This document shows, piece by piece, positions 26,134 to 35,019 of a stretch of 64,000 bases of DNA. The notes beneath the pieces were generated by a model. The model made no database searches. It was not told where the DNA came from and worked only from the letters and a program-made list of their open reading frames with translations. The position numbers and the translations under genes are program-made. Source of the DNA: DAHUXN01 sp963811805 (GTDB lineage: Bacteria; Acidobacteriota; Terriglobia; Acidiferrales; UBA7541); the NCBI GenBank assembly GCA_963811805.1, contig CAWESU010000001.1, positions 1,364,001 to 1,428,000 of the forward strand. The letters are read 5' to 3'. Each line of letters starts with the position of its first letter. The stretch's first letter is position 1.

Positions 26134-27465
26134 ATGAAAAAGCATACAGCGAAAAAGTCTCTAAAAACGTCGCGGGCTGGAGCAGCGGGGGCCGTGCGCG
26201 ATGCAGACCAATATTTGATGCGCACGTACCGACGGCCAGATGTGGTGTTCACACGCGGCAGCGGCTGCTACTTGTACGATTCGAAGGGGAAGCGATATCT
26301 GGATTTTCTTGGCGGCATCGCCGTGAATGCCCTGGGATATTCGCATCCGAGGCTGGTGCGGGTGATACAGCGCGAAGCCAAGCGCGCCGTTCACCTTTCC
26401 AATTTGTTCCACAATCCATTTCAGGGCCCGTTGGCCAAGAAACTCGCAGAGTGGTCTGGGCTGGATCGCGTTTTCTTTACGAACAGCGGCACCGAGGCCA
26501 TTGAGGGCGCACTGAAGCTGGCGCGGGCGTATGCGAAGAAAAATGCCACGCCGGGCTCACTGCCCAAGACGGGAATTCTCGCGCTTGAAAATTCCTTTCA
26601 TGGACGAACGTTTGGCGCGGTTTCGATCACTTACCCCGCGAAGTATCGCGAACCATTCGAGCCACTTGTACCGGGCGCCAAATTCGTCCGCTTCAATGAT
26701 GTTGCGGACCTCGAAAAGAAATTTGACGCCGAGGTTGGCGCGATCGTTATCGAAACCATCCAGGGCGAAGGCGGTGTTTCAACGGTGAGCGAAGATTTTT
26801 GGAACAGCGCGCGCGAACTCACGACCAAGCACACCGCCGCGTTGATCGCCGACGAGATTCAATGCGGATTGGGGCGTACCGGCCGGAAATTCGCGTATCA
26901 GAAATTCGACGGCAAGCCCGATATCGTGACGGTGGCGAAGCCGCTCGCGGGGGGATTGCCGCTCGGAGCGGTGATCGCCCATGAGAAGTTCGCGGAAGCG
27001 TTCACCCCGGGAATTCACGGAACTACCTTTGGTGGCGGACCGCTGATCTGCGCGGTGGCGCTCGAATTTCTAAACACTATCGAAGACGAGAAGCTGCTCG
27101 ACAATGTACGCGAGCGCGGCGCTGAACTAAAGGACGGCCTGGAAAAACTGAAGGGACGCTTCGATTTTATCGGCGAAGTGCGCGGCGAAGGACTGATCCT
27201 CGGACTGAATCTTTCCATCGAAGGCGCGGCGATCGTTGAAGAAGCGCTGCGTCAGGGGCTGATTATCAACTGCACGCACGAGCACATCCTGCGGTTTTTG
27301 CCGCCCTTTGTAATTCGCACGCAGCACGTACGCGAGTTTCTGAGCACACTTGGCAAAGTGCTGGCAAAGGCGCCGCGCAATGCCTGGGAAGATGCAAAAC
27401 AGGCGCACGATGCGCCTCGAATCGAAGAGACGGCGGGAGCGCGAGCTCAAGCCGCAGTGAGGTAA
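26134..27465 (+). CDS. argD: Acetylornithine aminotransferase ArgD
   Basis: PLP-dependent class III transaminase, 443 aa. Marks are DFLGGIAVNALGYSHP, the cofactor loop NSGTEAIEGALKLAR, SFHGRTFGAVS, ADEIQCGLGRTGRKFAYQKF, and the PLP lysine (about Lys269) in VTVAKPLAGGLPLG. A lysine-rich ~20-residue N-terminal extension and an Ala-rich C-terminal tail make it longer than E. coli ArgD. Nine bases separate it from argB and it is nearly contiguous with argF. It might also serve lysine synthesis (DapC), as in other bacteria. Confidence 0.94.
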   Translation: MKKHTAKKSLKTSRAGAAGAVRDADQYLMRTYRRPDVVFTRGSGCYLYDSKGKRYLDFLGGIAVNALGYSHPRLVRVIQREAKRAVHLSNLFHNPFQGPLAKKLAEWSGLDRVFFTNSGTEAIEGALKLARAYAKKNATPGSLPKTGILALENSFHGRTFGAVSITYPAKYREPFEPLVPGAKFVRFNDVADLEKKFDAEVGAIVIETIQGEGGVSTVSEDFWNSARELTTKHTAALIADEIQCGLGRTGRKFAYQKFDGKPDIVTVAKPLAGGLPLGAVIAHEKFAEAFTPGIHGTTFGGGPLICAVALEFLNTIEDEKLLDNVRERGAELKDGLEKLKGRFDFIGEVRGEGLILGLNLSIEGAAIVEEALRQGLIINCTHEHILRFLPPFVIRTQHVREFLSTLGKVLAKAPRNAWEDAKQAHDAPRIEETAGARAQAAVR

Positions 27466-27467
27466 TC

Positions 27468-28412
27468 ATGAACGCTGTAGCAGCAACAGTGCCTGCTTTG
27501 GCGAATGACCTTTTGGTGGGAAGTGAATGGGGCCCGGAGCAAGTGCGCGGGCTATTCCACCTGGCGGCTGATATCAAAGCGCGGCCGGAGCGGTATCGGA
27601 GCGCCCTGGCGGGACGATTTTTGGCGATGATCTTCGAAAAGCCGTCGCTGCGCACGCGAGTGACGTTTGAAGTTGGCATCTCGAGCATGGGCGGCGGAGC
27701 GATTTTTCTGGATCACACGCAAGCGCGGCTGGGCGAGCGCGAGTCGGTGCGCGATGTTGCGAAGAATTTAGAGCGATGGGTGCAAGGAATCGTCGCGCGG
27801 GTTTTCGAGCACGAGGTACTGGAGGAATTGGCAGAGAATTCATCGATTCCGGTAATCAACGCGCTTTCGGACCGCTGCCATCCATGCCAGGCATTCGCGG
27901 ATTTTTTCACGCTGGAAGAAAAATTTGGCAGCTTGCGCGGATTGAAATTTGCCTACGTCGGAGATGGAAACAACGTCTGCCATTCGCTTTTGACCGTTGG
28001 GGCGCGGCTGGGCGCCCATGTTCGCGTGGCAACGCCGACTGGGTACGAACCGGACCCAGCGATGGTTTCCGAAGCGCGGCGCAGTGCGCGAGAGAACCGC
28101 GGGAAGATTGAAATCATGCGTTCACCCGAAGAGGCGGTGACCGGCGCTCACGCCGTTTACACCGATGTGTGGGCGAGCATGGGGCAAGAGGACGAAGCGG
28201 CGCAGCGCGAAGCGATCTTCGCACGTTACCAAGTGAATCAGCGTCTTTTCGCGCAGGCGGATGCAAATGCGGTGTTCATGCACTGCTTGCCAGCTCACCG
28301 GGGATCGGAAGTCGCTGCGGATGTGATCGATTCGCCGCAATCGATCGTCTTCGACCAGTCCGAAAATCGTTTGCATATCCAAAAAGCAATTCTACTCACG
28401 CTGCTCGGCTAA
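27468..28412 (+). CDS. argF: Ornithine carbamoyltransferase ArgF
   Basis: Makes citrulline from ornithine and carbamoyl phosphate, 314 aa. The carbamoyl-phosphate loop reads FEKPSLRTRVTFE (the SLRTR variant is found in part of the family). HPCQAFADF and FMHCLPAHRG carry the catalytic and ornithine-binding residues, and VYTDVWASMGQE is the conserved SMG-like loop. These match OTC and not the N-acetyl variant. GAGG precedes the ATG. It follows argD by two bases. Confidence 0.95.
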   Translation: MNAVAATVPALANDLLVGSEWGPEQVRGLFHLAADIKARPERYRSALAGRFLAMIFEKPSLRTRVTFEVGISSMGGGAIFLDHTQARLGERESVRDVAKNLERWVQGIVARVFEHEVLEELAENSSIPVINALSDRCHPCQAFADFFTLEEKFGSLRGLKFAYVGDGNNVCHSLLTVGARLGAHVRVATPTGYEPDPAMVSEARRSARENRGKIEIMRSPEEAVTGAHAVYTDVWASMGQEDEAAQREAIFARYQVNQRLFAQADANAVFMHCLPAHRGSEVAADVIDSPQSIVFDQSENRLHIQKAILLTLLG

Positions 28413-28422
28413 GGAGAAAACG

Positions 28423-29619
28423 TTGGCAAAGAAAGTGGTGTTGGCTTACTCCGGCGGACTCGATACTTCGATCATTATTCCGTGGCTGAAGGAAAATTAT
28501 CACTGCGAAGTCATCGCCATGATCGGCGACCTGGGACAGAAAGAAGATCTTGATGCAGCGCGGCGCAAGGCGCTGGCGACAGGCGCGAGCTCGGCATACG
28601 TCGAGGACCTCCGCGAAGAATTTATTAAACATTACATCTGGCCGACGCTCCGCGCAGGCGCCGTGTACGAACACAAGTACCTACTGGGCACATCTTTCGC
28701 GCGGCCGATCCTCGGCCGCCGCCAAGCGGAGCTTGCGCAGAAGCTCGGCGCCGACGCGGTGGCGCATGGCTGCACGGGAAAAGGCAATGATCAGGTGCGA
28801 TTCGAGCTAGCGGTGAAAGCGATCGCTCCAGAACTGAAGATCATCGCTCCGTGGCGCGAGTGGACCATCAGCTCCCGCGAAGAAGCGATTGCCTATGCGC
28901 GCGAACACAATGTACCGGTGGAGCAGACGACCAAAAATATTTACAGCCGCGATCACAATATCTGGCATTTGAGCCATGAAGGCGGCTGCCTGGAAGATCC
29001 GGCGAATGCGCCGGAAGAAGCAATGTGGCAATGGGTCGTGTCTCCGGCGGCCGCACCGGATCAGCCAACCGAAGTGAAAATCGGATTTGAAGCCGGCATG
29101 CCGATTTCGGTGAATGGCAAGAAATTGAGCCCACTCGCGTTGCTCGAAGCGCTGAACGACGTCGCAGCGAAGAATGCGGTGGGCAGAATGGACATGGTGG
29201 AGAATCGCCTGGTGGGAATTAAATCTCGGGGCGCGTATGAGACGCCGGGGGGAACTTTGCTCATCGCGGCGCACCGCGAATTGGAAGCGCTGTGCCTCGA
29301 CAGGGAAACGCTACATTTTCAGCAGCATTTGTCGCTGCGTTACGCGGAGATGGTCTATTACGGAATGTGGTTCACTCCGTTGCGCGAGGCGCTCGACGCA
29401 TTTTTCGAATCATCTCAAAAGCGTGTTACGGGCACGATCGGGCTTAGCCTTTTCAAGGGCAACGTGAACGTAACCTCGCGCGAATCAGCGTATTCGCTTT
29501 ATCGAACGAATCTCGCGAGCTTCACGATGACGGGTTATAACCCGAAGGATGCGGAAGGCTTCATCAATCTGTTTGCCCTGCCGATAACCATCCCGATTGC
29601 CAAAGGCGAGGCGCGTTGA
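28423..29619 (+). CDS. argG: Argininosuccinate synthase ArgG
   Basis: ATP-dependent condensation of citrulline and aspartate, 398 aa. The start is TTG at 28423, with AAGGAG a few bases upstream and directly before KKVVLAYSGGLDTS, the N-type ATP pyrophosphatase loop (residues 8-16). YLLGTSFARPI, HGCTGKGNDQVRFE and MVENRLVGIKSRGAYETPGG are diagnostic. It is the first of three consecutive TTG-started genes. Confidence 0.95.
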   Translation: MAKKVVLAYSGGLDTSIIIPWLKENYHCEVIAMIGDLGQKEDLDAARRKALATGASSAYVEDLREEFIKHYIWPTLRAGAVYEHKYLLGTSFARPILGRRQAELAQKLGADAVAHGCTGKGNDQVRFELAVKAIAPELKIIAPWREWTISSREEAIAYAREHNVPVEQTTKNIYSRDHNIWHLSHEGGCLEDPANAPEEAMWQWVVSPAAAPDQPTEVKIGFEAGMPISVNGKKLSPLALLEALNDVAAKNAVGRMDMVENRLVGIKSRGAYETPGGTLLIAAHRELEALCLDRETLHFQQHLSLRYAEMVYYGMWFTPLREALDAFFESSQKRVTGTIGLSLFKGNVNVTSRESAYSLYRTNLASFTMTGYNPKDAEGFINLFALPITIPIAKGEAR

Positions 29620-31025
29620 ACGAAGCGGCGCAAAAAAAGATGTGGGGAGGGCGCTTCGAGCACGCGCCGAATCAGGATTTCTACGAGTTCGAGCGCTCGT
29701 TCGGATTCGACCGGCGTCTGCTTCCGTTCGAATTGGAGCTGGATCGAGCGTGGTCGCATGCGCTGGAGAGCAATGGAATTCTGAGTTCGCCGGAGGGCGG
29801 GCAGATTCGCGCAGCGTTGGAGCAAATTCAAAAACGCGCAGCCGCCGAGCCGAAATGGCTGGACGGTTCGTCCGCGGAGGATGTGCATCATTTCGTCGAA
29901 TCCACGCTTACGGAAATGCTCGGCCCATTGGGCCAGAAGCTGCACACAGGGCGAAGCCGGAACGAGATGATCGTCACCGAGTTTCGCATGTTTATTAAGG
30001 AAGCCGCCGCCGAAGCGCATGTGGCGGTGTGCAGACTGATCGCAGCATTGATCGAGCAGGCGGAGCGGCATTTTGGCTGGCCGATGCCGGGCATGACCCA
30101 TATGCAGGCTGCGCAGCCCATTTTGCTTTCCCATTTCCTGCTGGCACATGCGGAAGCTTTTTTTCACGACCTCGATCGCATCGATTTTGCCAGGAACACG
30201 TCCGACGCGAGCCCGCTCGGCACGGCAGCACTGGCGGGATGCGCTTTCCCCATCGACCGTCAAGCCCTGGCGAAGGATTTGGGCTTCGCGCGAGTCACGC
30301 GCAACAGCCTTGATTCGGTGAGCCGTCGCGATTTTGCACTCGACTATCTGTTTGCATTGACCGTGCTCGCGGGCCATCTCTCGCGCTTGGCCGAGGACAT
30401 GATTCTTTTCGCGTCGCCGGGCTTCGGATTCGTCATTTTGCCGGATGAATATTCGACCGGCAGCAGCCTGATGCCGCAAAAGAAAAACCCGGATGCGTGG
30501 GAACTGATTCGAGGGAAGTGCGGACGCGTTGCCGGGGCGCTGATGGCGCTTGTGGTAACGATGAAAGGTTTGCCTTCGAGTTATCAACGAGACTTGCAGG
30601 AGGACAAGGAGCCGCTATTCGACGCGCACGATCAGACTCTGGCGATGACCAGAATCGCGGCCGGTGCGATAGCGGCAACGAAATTCGACGAGGGCAGATT
30701 GCGCAGCAGCGTTCAAGCGCAGGGCTTGGTTGCCACGGAAGCGGCTGATTATCTGGTGGCGAAAGGCGTTCCGTTTCGGCAGGCGCACGAAATCATCGGA
30801 CGACTAGTTCGCGACAGCGAAGAACAAAAACAGGATTTTGCGGAATGGCCGCTGCAGAAGCTGAAAGAATATTCTCCGGTGTTTGAAGCGGATTTTTCGA
30901 GCACACTGACGGTCGAAGCTTCACTTGCCCGCCGCGATTCGATAGGCGGCACGGCGCCAACGGCTGTGCGCAAGGCGCTGGACGCGGCGAAAGAACGCCT
31001 CGCGTCCGCTGAGAAGAGAAATTGA
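29616..31025 (+). CDS. argH: Argininosuccinate lyase ArgH
   Basis: Last step of arginine synthesis, 469 aa. The predicted start is TTG at 29616, overlapping the argG stop (TTGA). The ATG at 29640 in front of WGGRF is an alternative that shortens it by eight residues. The fumarase-superfamily signature GSSLMPQKKNPDAWE is at about 282-296, with HTGRSRNE (substrate binding) and GMTHMQAAQPILLSH. The end overlaps the GNAT gene by four bases. Confidence 0.95.
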   Translation: MNEAAQKKMWGGRFEHAPNQDFYEFERSFGFDRRLLPFELELDRAWSHALESNGILSSPEGGQIRAALEQIQKRAAAEPKWLDGSSAEDVHHFVESTLTEMLGPLGQKLHTGRSRNEMIVTEFRMFIKEAAAEAHVAVCRLIAALIEQAERHFGWPMPGMTHMQAAQPILLSHFLLAHAEAFFHDLDRIDFARNTSDASPLGTAALAGCAFPIDRQALAKDLGFARVTRNSLDSVSRRDFALDYLFALTVLAGHLSRLAEDMILFASPGFGFVILPDEYSTGSSLMPQKKNPDAWELIRGKCGRVAGALMALVVTMKGLPSSYQRDLQEDKEPLFDAHDQTLAMTRIAAGAIAATKFDEGRLRSSVQAQGLVATEAADYLVAKGVPFRQAHEIIGRLVRDSEEQKQDFAEWPLQKLKEYSPVFEADFSSTLTVEASLARRDSIGGTAPTAVRKALDAAKERLASAEKRN

Positions 31026-31531
31026 GGGCCCGCAAAGCGCGCCTGAGCGACGCGGCAGCGATTCATGCGCTGATCGCGGGTTACGCCGCCGGAGGGATTT
31101 TGCTCCCACGCACAGAGGAGAACGTGCGCGAGCATTTTTCCACGTTTCTTGTGCTGGAAGAGAAATCCAAGATCGCCGGCTGCGTCTCTCTCGAAAATTA
31201 TGGCGCTGATCTGGCGGAAATTCGGTCCCTGGCGGTCAGCCAGGAAATTCGAGGCCGCGGCCTGGGCGGGCGTCTTGTGAATTTCGCACTCGCGGAAGCG
31301 CGACGGAAGAAAATAGCGCGCGTGTTTGCGGTGACCCATGCGCCGGAGTTCTTCGTGCGTCATGGATTTTCGGCGTCTTCCCGGCGTGCGCTGCCTGAAA
31401 AGATAGAGCGCGATTGCTCAACTTGCCCGAAGGCGAGACGTTGCAAGCTTATCGCAGTCATTGCCACGGTTCTGCCCGAAGAAGTTATGCTGCCGATTTT
31501 GGACGGCGTGGCGAGCCCTTCCCTCGCGTGA
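31022..31531 (+). CDS. argA: GNAT N-acetyltransferase, probable short-form N-acetylglutamate synthase
   Basis: A 169-aa GNAT-fold enzyme starting at a TTG that overlaps the argH stop. The acetyl-CoA loop appears as VSQEIRGRGLGGRLV. The conserved GGILLPRTEENV, DLAEIRSLAV, FFVRHGFSA and C-terminal CSTCPKARRCK resemble the stand-alone GNAT-type N-acetylglutamate synthases that replace classic ArgA, not ribosomal acetyltransferases. It acetylates glutamate to start the pathway (inferred from the cluster). It joins argJ by a TGATG overlap. Confidence 0.85.
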   Translation: MRARKARLSDAAAIHALIAGYAAGGILLPRTEENVREHFSTFLVLEEKSKIAGCVSLENYGADLAEIRSLAVSQEIRGRGLGGRLVNFALAEARRKKIARVFAVTHAPEFFVRHGFSASSRRALPEKIERDCSTCPKARRCKLIAVIATVLPEEVMLPILDGVASPSLA

Positions 31532-32742
31532 TGAGGCCGTCGCTTTCCGCCACGCTCTTACCCAAAGGCTTCCACTTCGCGTCCACAGCCTGCGGCTTGA
31601 AAAAGCACGGGCTCGATCTAGGCGTGATCGTCAGTGAAGTTCCCGCCAGCGCTGCTTGCGTGTTCACAACAAATCTCGTCAAAGCAGCGCCGATCCTCGT
31701 TTCCCAACGGCATCTCCGGCGCTCCGCGGCCAAGATGCGCGCCATCGTCGTGAATTCTGGAAACGCCAACTGCGTCACGGGCGCCGCAGGCCTTGCGGCA
31801 TCGAAGCAAACGGCGGCAACCCTTGCGCGTGCGATGGGTTGCCGGACCGAGCAGATTCTCGTTTGCTCCACCGGAGTGATTGGCCTGTCTCTTCGCGTTG
31901 AACGCATTCTGCGCGCTATTCCGAAGCTGCGAGCCGAGGGCGCTGCGACAACCCGATCATTCGACAAATTCACGCACGCGATCATGACCACGGATACGCG
32001 TCCCAAATGGGCCGCGGCGAATTGCGTTATTGACGGGAAACGCGTGCGCTTGCTTGGCTGCGCCAAGGGCGCGGGAATGATTCATCCGCAGATGGCGACG
32101 ATGCTGTCATTCATTGTGACCGACGCGGCGGTTTCGCCGCGCGTGCTTCGCCGTGCCCTCCGCGAAGCCGTGGCGAAGACTTTCAACGCGATCACCGTCG
32201 ATGGCGACACGTCGACCAATGACACGCTCGCGATTTTGGCGAATGGCGCTTCCGGCACGAAAAACATCCGCAAAGGCAGCGCCGGCTACCGCAAGTTTGC
32301 GGAGGCACTCGAGTCTGTCTGCCAATCGCTGGCGTTGCAGATTGTTGCGGATGGAGAGGGCGCGCATCGCGTGGTCGAAATCGAAGTGCGTGGCGCGGCT
32401 TCCGATCAAGGCGCAGATGGGATTGCACGGACGATCGCGAATTCACCTCTGGTGAAAACGGCCCTTGCAGGCGGAGATCCCAACTGGGGCAGAATCTTGG
32501 CTGCCGCCGGACGCGCAGGAGTGCGATTCGATCCCGGCCGTGCCGAGATTCGCATCGCTGGCATAACGATGTGCCGCTCTGGGCGTCCTGTCCCCTTCGA
32601 TGAAAAAACCGCGCATCTCAAACTTCTAGCCAAGGAAGTTCCCATCGTCGTCGATCTGCACGGAGGCAAAGGCTCAGCGCGCATGTGGACTTGCGATTTC
32701 ACCGGCGACTACGTGCGCATCAACGCCAGCTATCGCAGCTAG
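31531..32742 (+). CDS. argJ: Glutamate N-acetyltransferase / ornithine acetyltransferase ArgJ
   Basis: A 403-aa enzyme that transfers the acetyl group from N-acetylornithine to glutamate (the cyclic pathway). It is autocleaved before Thr190 in MIHPQMATML, giving alpha and beta subunits. Further marks are GNANCVTG, VCSTGVIG, NAITVDGDTSTNDT and GDPNWGRILAAAGRAGV. I chose the ATG at 31531, at the TGATG junction with the GNAT gene; an upstream in-frame start would sit deep in that gene. No argE is in the window, which fits an ArgJ-based cyclic route. It is the last gene of the cluster and converges on thiI. Confidence 0.95.
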   Translation: MRPSLSATLLPKGFHFASTACGLKKHGLDLGVIVSEVPASAACVFTTNLVKAAPILVSQRHLRRSAAKMRAIVVNSGNANCVTGAAGLAASKQTAATLARAMGCRTEQILVCSTGVIGLSLRVERILRAIPKLRAEGAATTRSFDKFTHAIMTTDTRPKWAAANCVIDGKRVRLLGCAKGAGMIHPQMATMLSFIVTDAAVSPRVLRRALREAVAKTFNAITVDGDTSTNDTLAILANGASGTKNIRKGSAGYRKFAEALESVCQSLALQIVADGEGAHRVVEIEVRGAASDQGADGIARTIANSPLVKTALAGGDPNWGRILAAAGRAGVRFDPGRAEIRIAGITMCRSGRPVPFDEKTAHLKLLAKEVPIVVDLHGGKGSARMWTCDFTGDYVRINASYRS

Positions 32743-32769
32743 CGGAAGCGAGGTCAACATGGCGAAGTT

Positions 32770-34014
32770 CTACGCGATGGCCGCGTTCTGCTTGAACTTC
32801 CGTGGCGACTCGACCATTTCCACTTGGCCAGCGACATAGCGATATGTCTCGAGAGTTGCGCCTTCGATCCCTTGACGGACAAGGCGCGGGACATCCAAGC
32901 CACTTTCAGCGGCTTCCAGATCGGCAGCGTTCGCATGCAAAGCCGGGCTGCGCGGTAAGAACACAGGGCAGCAGTCGTGAAAAGGCTCAGCGGAAATATC
33001 ATGCGTGCCGATCTTTCGCGCGGTTTCGATGATTTCCAGCTTGTCGGTGCCGGCAAGCGGACGAAATACAGGCATCTTCGCGGCGGCTTCCACGGAAACC
33101 ATGTTGCGCAGGGTCTGAGAAGCCACTTGGCCGAGGCTGTCGCCGGTAACCAGGGCGAGCGCGCGATTGCGCCGCGCAAAGGCCTCCGCGACGCGCAGCA
33201 TCATGCGGCGATAAAGAAGGACGCGGCACGGCTCCGGCGCATAGCGGACAATCTCTCGCTGGATCTCTTCAAAAGGAACGCGGTAAAGCTTTGCCGTGAA
33301 TTGCCAGGGCACTAATTGACGCACGAGTCCGCGGGCGACATGGATGGAGGATTCTCCTGGACGAGCGCCGGTGCCGTAAAAATGCACGAAGGAAAGATGC
33401 GCGCCGCGCCTCATCATATGATAGGCGGCGACCGCCGAATCGAATCCGCCGGAGAGCAAACAGGTCATTCTTCCGGCAGTGTTTGCGGGCAGGCCTCCCG
33501 CCCCTGGTATTTTGTGAGCATAGACAAGAGCAGGGCCAGAGGTGATTTCGATGTGACAAGTCACGTCGGGATCATTCAATTTCACGCGGACGCTGCGGCC
33601 TGCGGCCTTGAGCGAATCGAGCAAATGCTTGCCGACGATTTTTTCAATTTCGGAACTGCTGTGCGGAAAAGACTTGTCGCTGCGCTTGGCGCGAACGGCA
33701 AACGTTGCGAACGCGAGAGGCTCGATTTCCTGCCAGGCTGCGTTGCAGAGTGCGGTGAGGTCGCGCTCTACGGGGCGTGCCACGGCATAGTAGGCGACGC
33801 CGGAAGTTCGCTCGACCCGCCGCAGGGCCCCCTCGAGTGGTGCCCCTTCTTCCAATCGAATGATCAAACGGTCGTTAGGCCGCTCGATCTTTTCGATGTG
33901 AATGCCTTCTAACGCGGATCGCAGATTTGACACCAGTTTGGATATGAAAAAACGCCGGTTCCCGCCCTTCAACCAGAGTTCATGGTAATGAACGACAATT
34001 GCGGGTTGGCTCAT
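32770..34014 (-). CDS. thiI: tRNA 4-thiouridine synthetase / thiamine sulfur transferase ThiI
   Basis: A 414-aa protein with an N-terminal ferredoxin-like segment, a THUMP RNA-binding domain (about 60-165) and a PP-loop ATPase (CLLSGGFDSAVAAYHMMRRG). The PP-loop adenylates U8 of tRNA. CCPVFLPR near the end matches part of the family. There is no C-terminal rhodanese domain, so the persulfide donor must come from elsewhere, as in Bacillus; the separate rhodanese-domain proteins in this window are possible but unproven donors. It is convergent with argJ and separated by 28 bases. Confidence 0.93.
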   Translation of the reverse strand: MSQPAIVVHYHELWLKGGNRRFFISKLVSNLRSALEGIHIEKIERPNDRLIIRLEEGAPLEGALRRVERTSGVAYYAVARPVERDLTALCNAAWQEIEPLAFATFAVRAKRSDKSFPHSSSEIEKIVGKHLLDSLKAAGRSVRVKLNDPDVTCHIEITSGPALVYAHKIPGAGGLPANTAGRMTCLLSGGFDSAVAAYHMMRRGAHLSFVHFYGTGARPGESSIHVARGLVRQLVPWQFTAKLYRVPFEEIQREIVRYAPEPCRVLLYRRMMLRVAEAFARRNRALALVTGDSLGQVASQTLRNMVSVEAAAKMPVFRPLAGTDKLEIIETARKIGTHDISAEPFHDCCPVFLPRSPALHANAADLEAAESGLDVPRLVRQGIEGATLETYRYVAGQVEMVESPRKFKQNAAIA

Positions 34015-34273
34015 CCGCGAAACCTCGCACCGTGCATTCTATAGATTATAGCAGGGTTAGAGAGGCCACGTGCCCGCTGATGCCGAACGCCCGCTGATCA
34101 AATCCGATGTGTCCGATTTATTCGTAACCTTATCGATACGCGCGCCGTGGGAAGTACGACTTTTCTTGACAGTGGGGGTTACAATCCACGGCACGAGAAA
34201 GCACTTCGGCTGGCAATGCGACGATTTGAATAATCTGCGCATCTAAGCTGGTGGGTTAGGCGGGGGAGGGGTC

Positions 34274-34543
34274 ATGTGGATCCGTCGCGACTGGGACGAG
34301 TTCTTTAACCGCGTACGCAAGCGCGGCACAGCCGTGCATCCGCCGAGGCCCGTGGACCGCTCCGCGCGCAATCGCTTGGTTCCTGCCGAAGGGTACAGTC
34401 TGGCCGAACTGGATGATGCTGGGCTGAGCCTGGAGCAAGCTGAAGTATTGGGTCTGCCGGTCGATGCTTTGCGGGTGGGCAGCGATCAGGCGAACGTCAC
34501 CGCACTGCAGATGTTTCTTCGCGCCAGCCGGGCGCGTTACTGA
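34274..34543 (+). CDS. Small protein with ribosomal L13e-like domain
   Basis: An 89-aa protein. Residues ~40-82 read like the helix-rich motif of eukaryotic/archaeal eL13: YSLAELDDAGLSLEQAEVLG and LPVDALRVGSDQANVTALQM (GFS..EL..AGL...A..LGI.VD.RR...NV..L). The N-terminal half is basic and Trp-rich (WIRRDWDEFFNRVRKR). It has an excellent Shine-Dalgarno (GGGGGAGGGG). Small bacterial eL13-like proteins are seen in a few phyla and their role is unknown; a ribosome or RNA link is a guess. It starts 260 bases upstream of an ORF-poor zone and is followed by another small gene. Confidence 0.6.
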   Translation: MWIRRDWDEFFNRVRKRGTAVHPPRPVDRSARNRLVPAEGYSLAELDDAGLSLEQAEVLGLPVDALRVGSDQANVTALQMFLRASRARY

Positions 34544-34624
34544 CCTCCGTTCCCTTTACGCGGTGGCGATAGCGCATGTGCTCTTGACGCCGGACGCGAA
34601 ATCGGTAAACTGCCTTTTTGTCCA

Positions 34625-34927
34625 ATGGCGACACAGCTAAATCCGGCAGCACTAGCGGGCACCATTGAGGACCCGCTCCGCGAGCTTGAGTTCCCTCAGC
34701 GGGAGGCCGCGTTTTTCTATGGTTTGTTTCTCCGCGGGCACTCGGCCGAAGAATTGCGCCGCGATATCGAAGTTCCTGCCGCAGTGCTGGCAAAATGGGA
34801 TCGCGAAAGCATGCGCCAACCCGAACAACGGATTACCTTCGAACGTATCGCCGAATACCGGCGCCATGTGCTGGCAATCTTCGATTCCCTGGTTGGCTTC
34901 GACGCCAAGACTCAGCGTCTCCAGTGA
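34625..34927 (+). CDS. Small conserved-looking hypothetical protein
   Basis: A 100-aa cytoplasmic protein without signal peptide. The sequence REAAFFYGLFLRGHSAEELRRDIEVPAAVLAKWDRE looks like a helix-turn-helix arrangement similar to transposase-type or sigma-like tri-helical DNA-binding segments, then a helix (YRRHVLAIFDSLVGF). I do not recognise a named family. It follows the L13e-like gene by 82 bases and precedes tRNA-Asn. No strong Shine-Dalgarno is present (TTTTTGTCCA). Confidence 0.6.
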   Translation: MATQLNPAALAGTIEDPLRELEFPQREAAFFYGLFLRGHSAEELRRDIEVPAAVLAKWDRESMRQPEQRITFERIAEYRRHVLAIFDSLVGFDAKTQRLQ

Positions 34928-34955
34928 CGCTGCCTCGCCCAGCATTCGAGGCGCA

Positions 34956-34985
34956 TTGACGCCATAACTGCAGGTCGACTAAACT
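34956..34985 (+). promoter_or_regulatory. Candidate promoter of tRNA-Asn
   Basis: TTGACG (34956-34961) and TAAACT (34980-34985) are 18 bases apart. They predict a start near 34992, about 28 bases before the mature tRNA, which is a normal tRNA leader. Five of six and four of six consensus bases match. Confidence 0.5.
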
Positions 34986-35019
34986 AATTCGCCGTTCGAA
35001 CGCAGAAGATTGCCTCTGT

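Noticed and set aside
34166..34185. TTGACA followed by TACAAT upstream of the L13e-like gene
   Set aside because: The two boxes are only eight bases apart, too close for a sigma-70 promoter, and no other -10 box lies at 16-18 bases.
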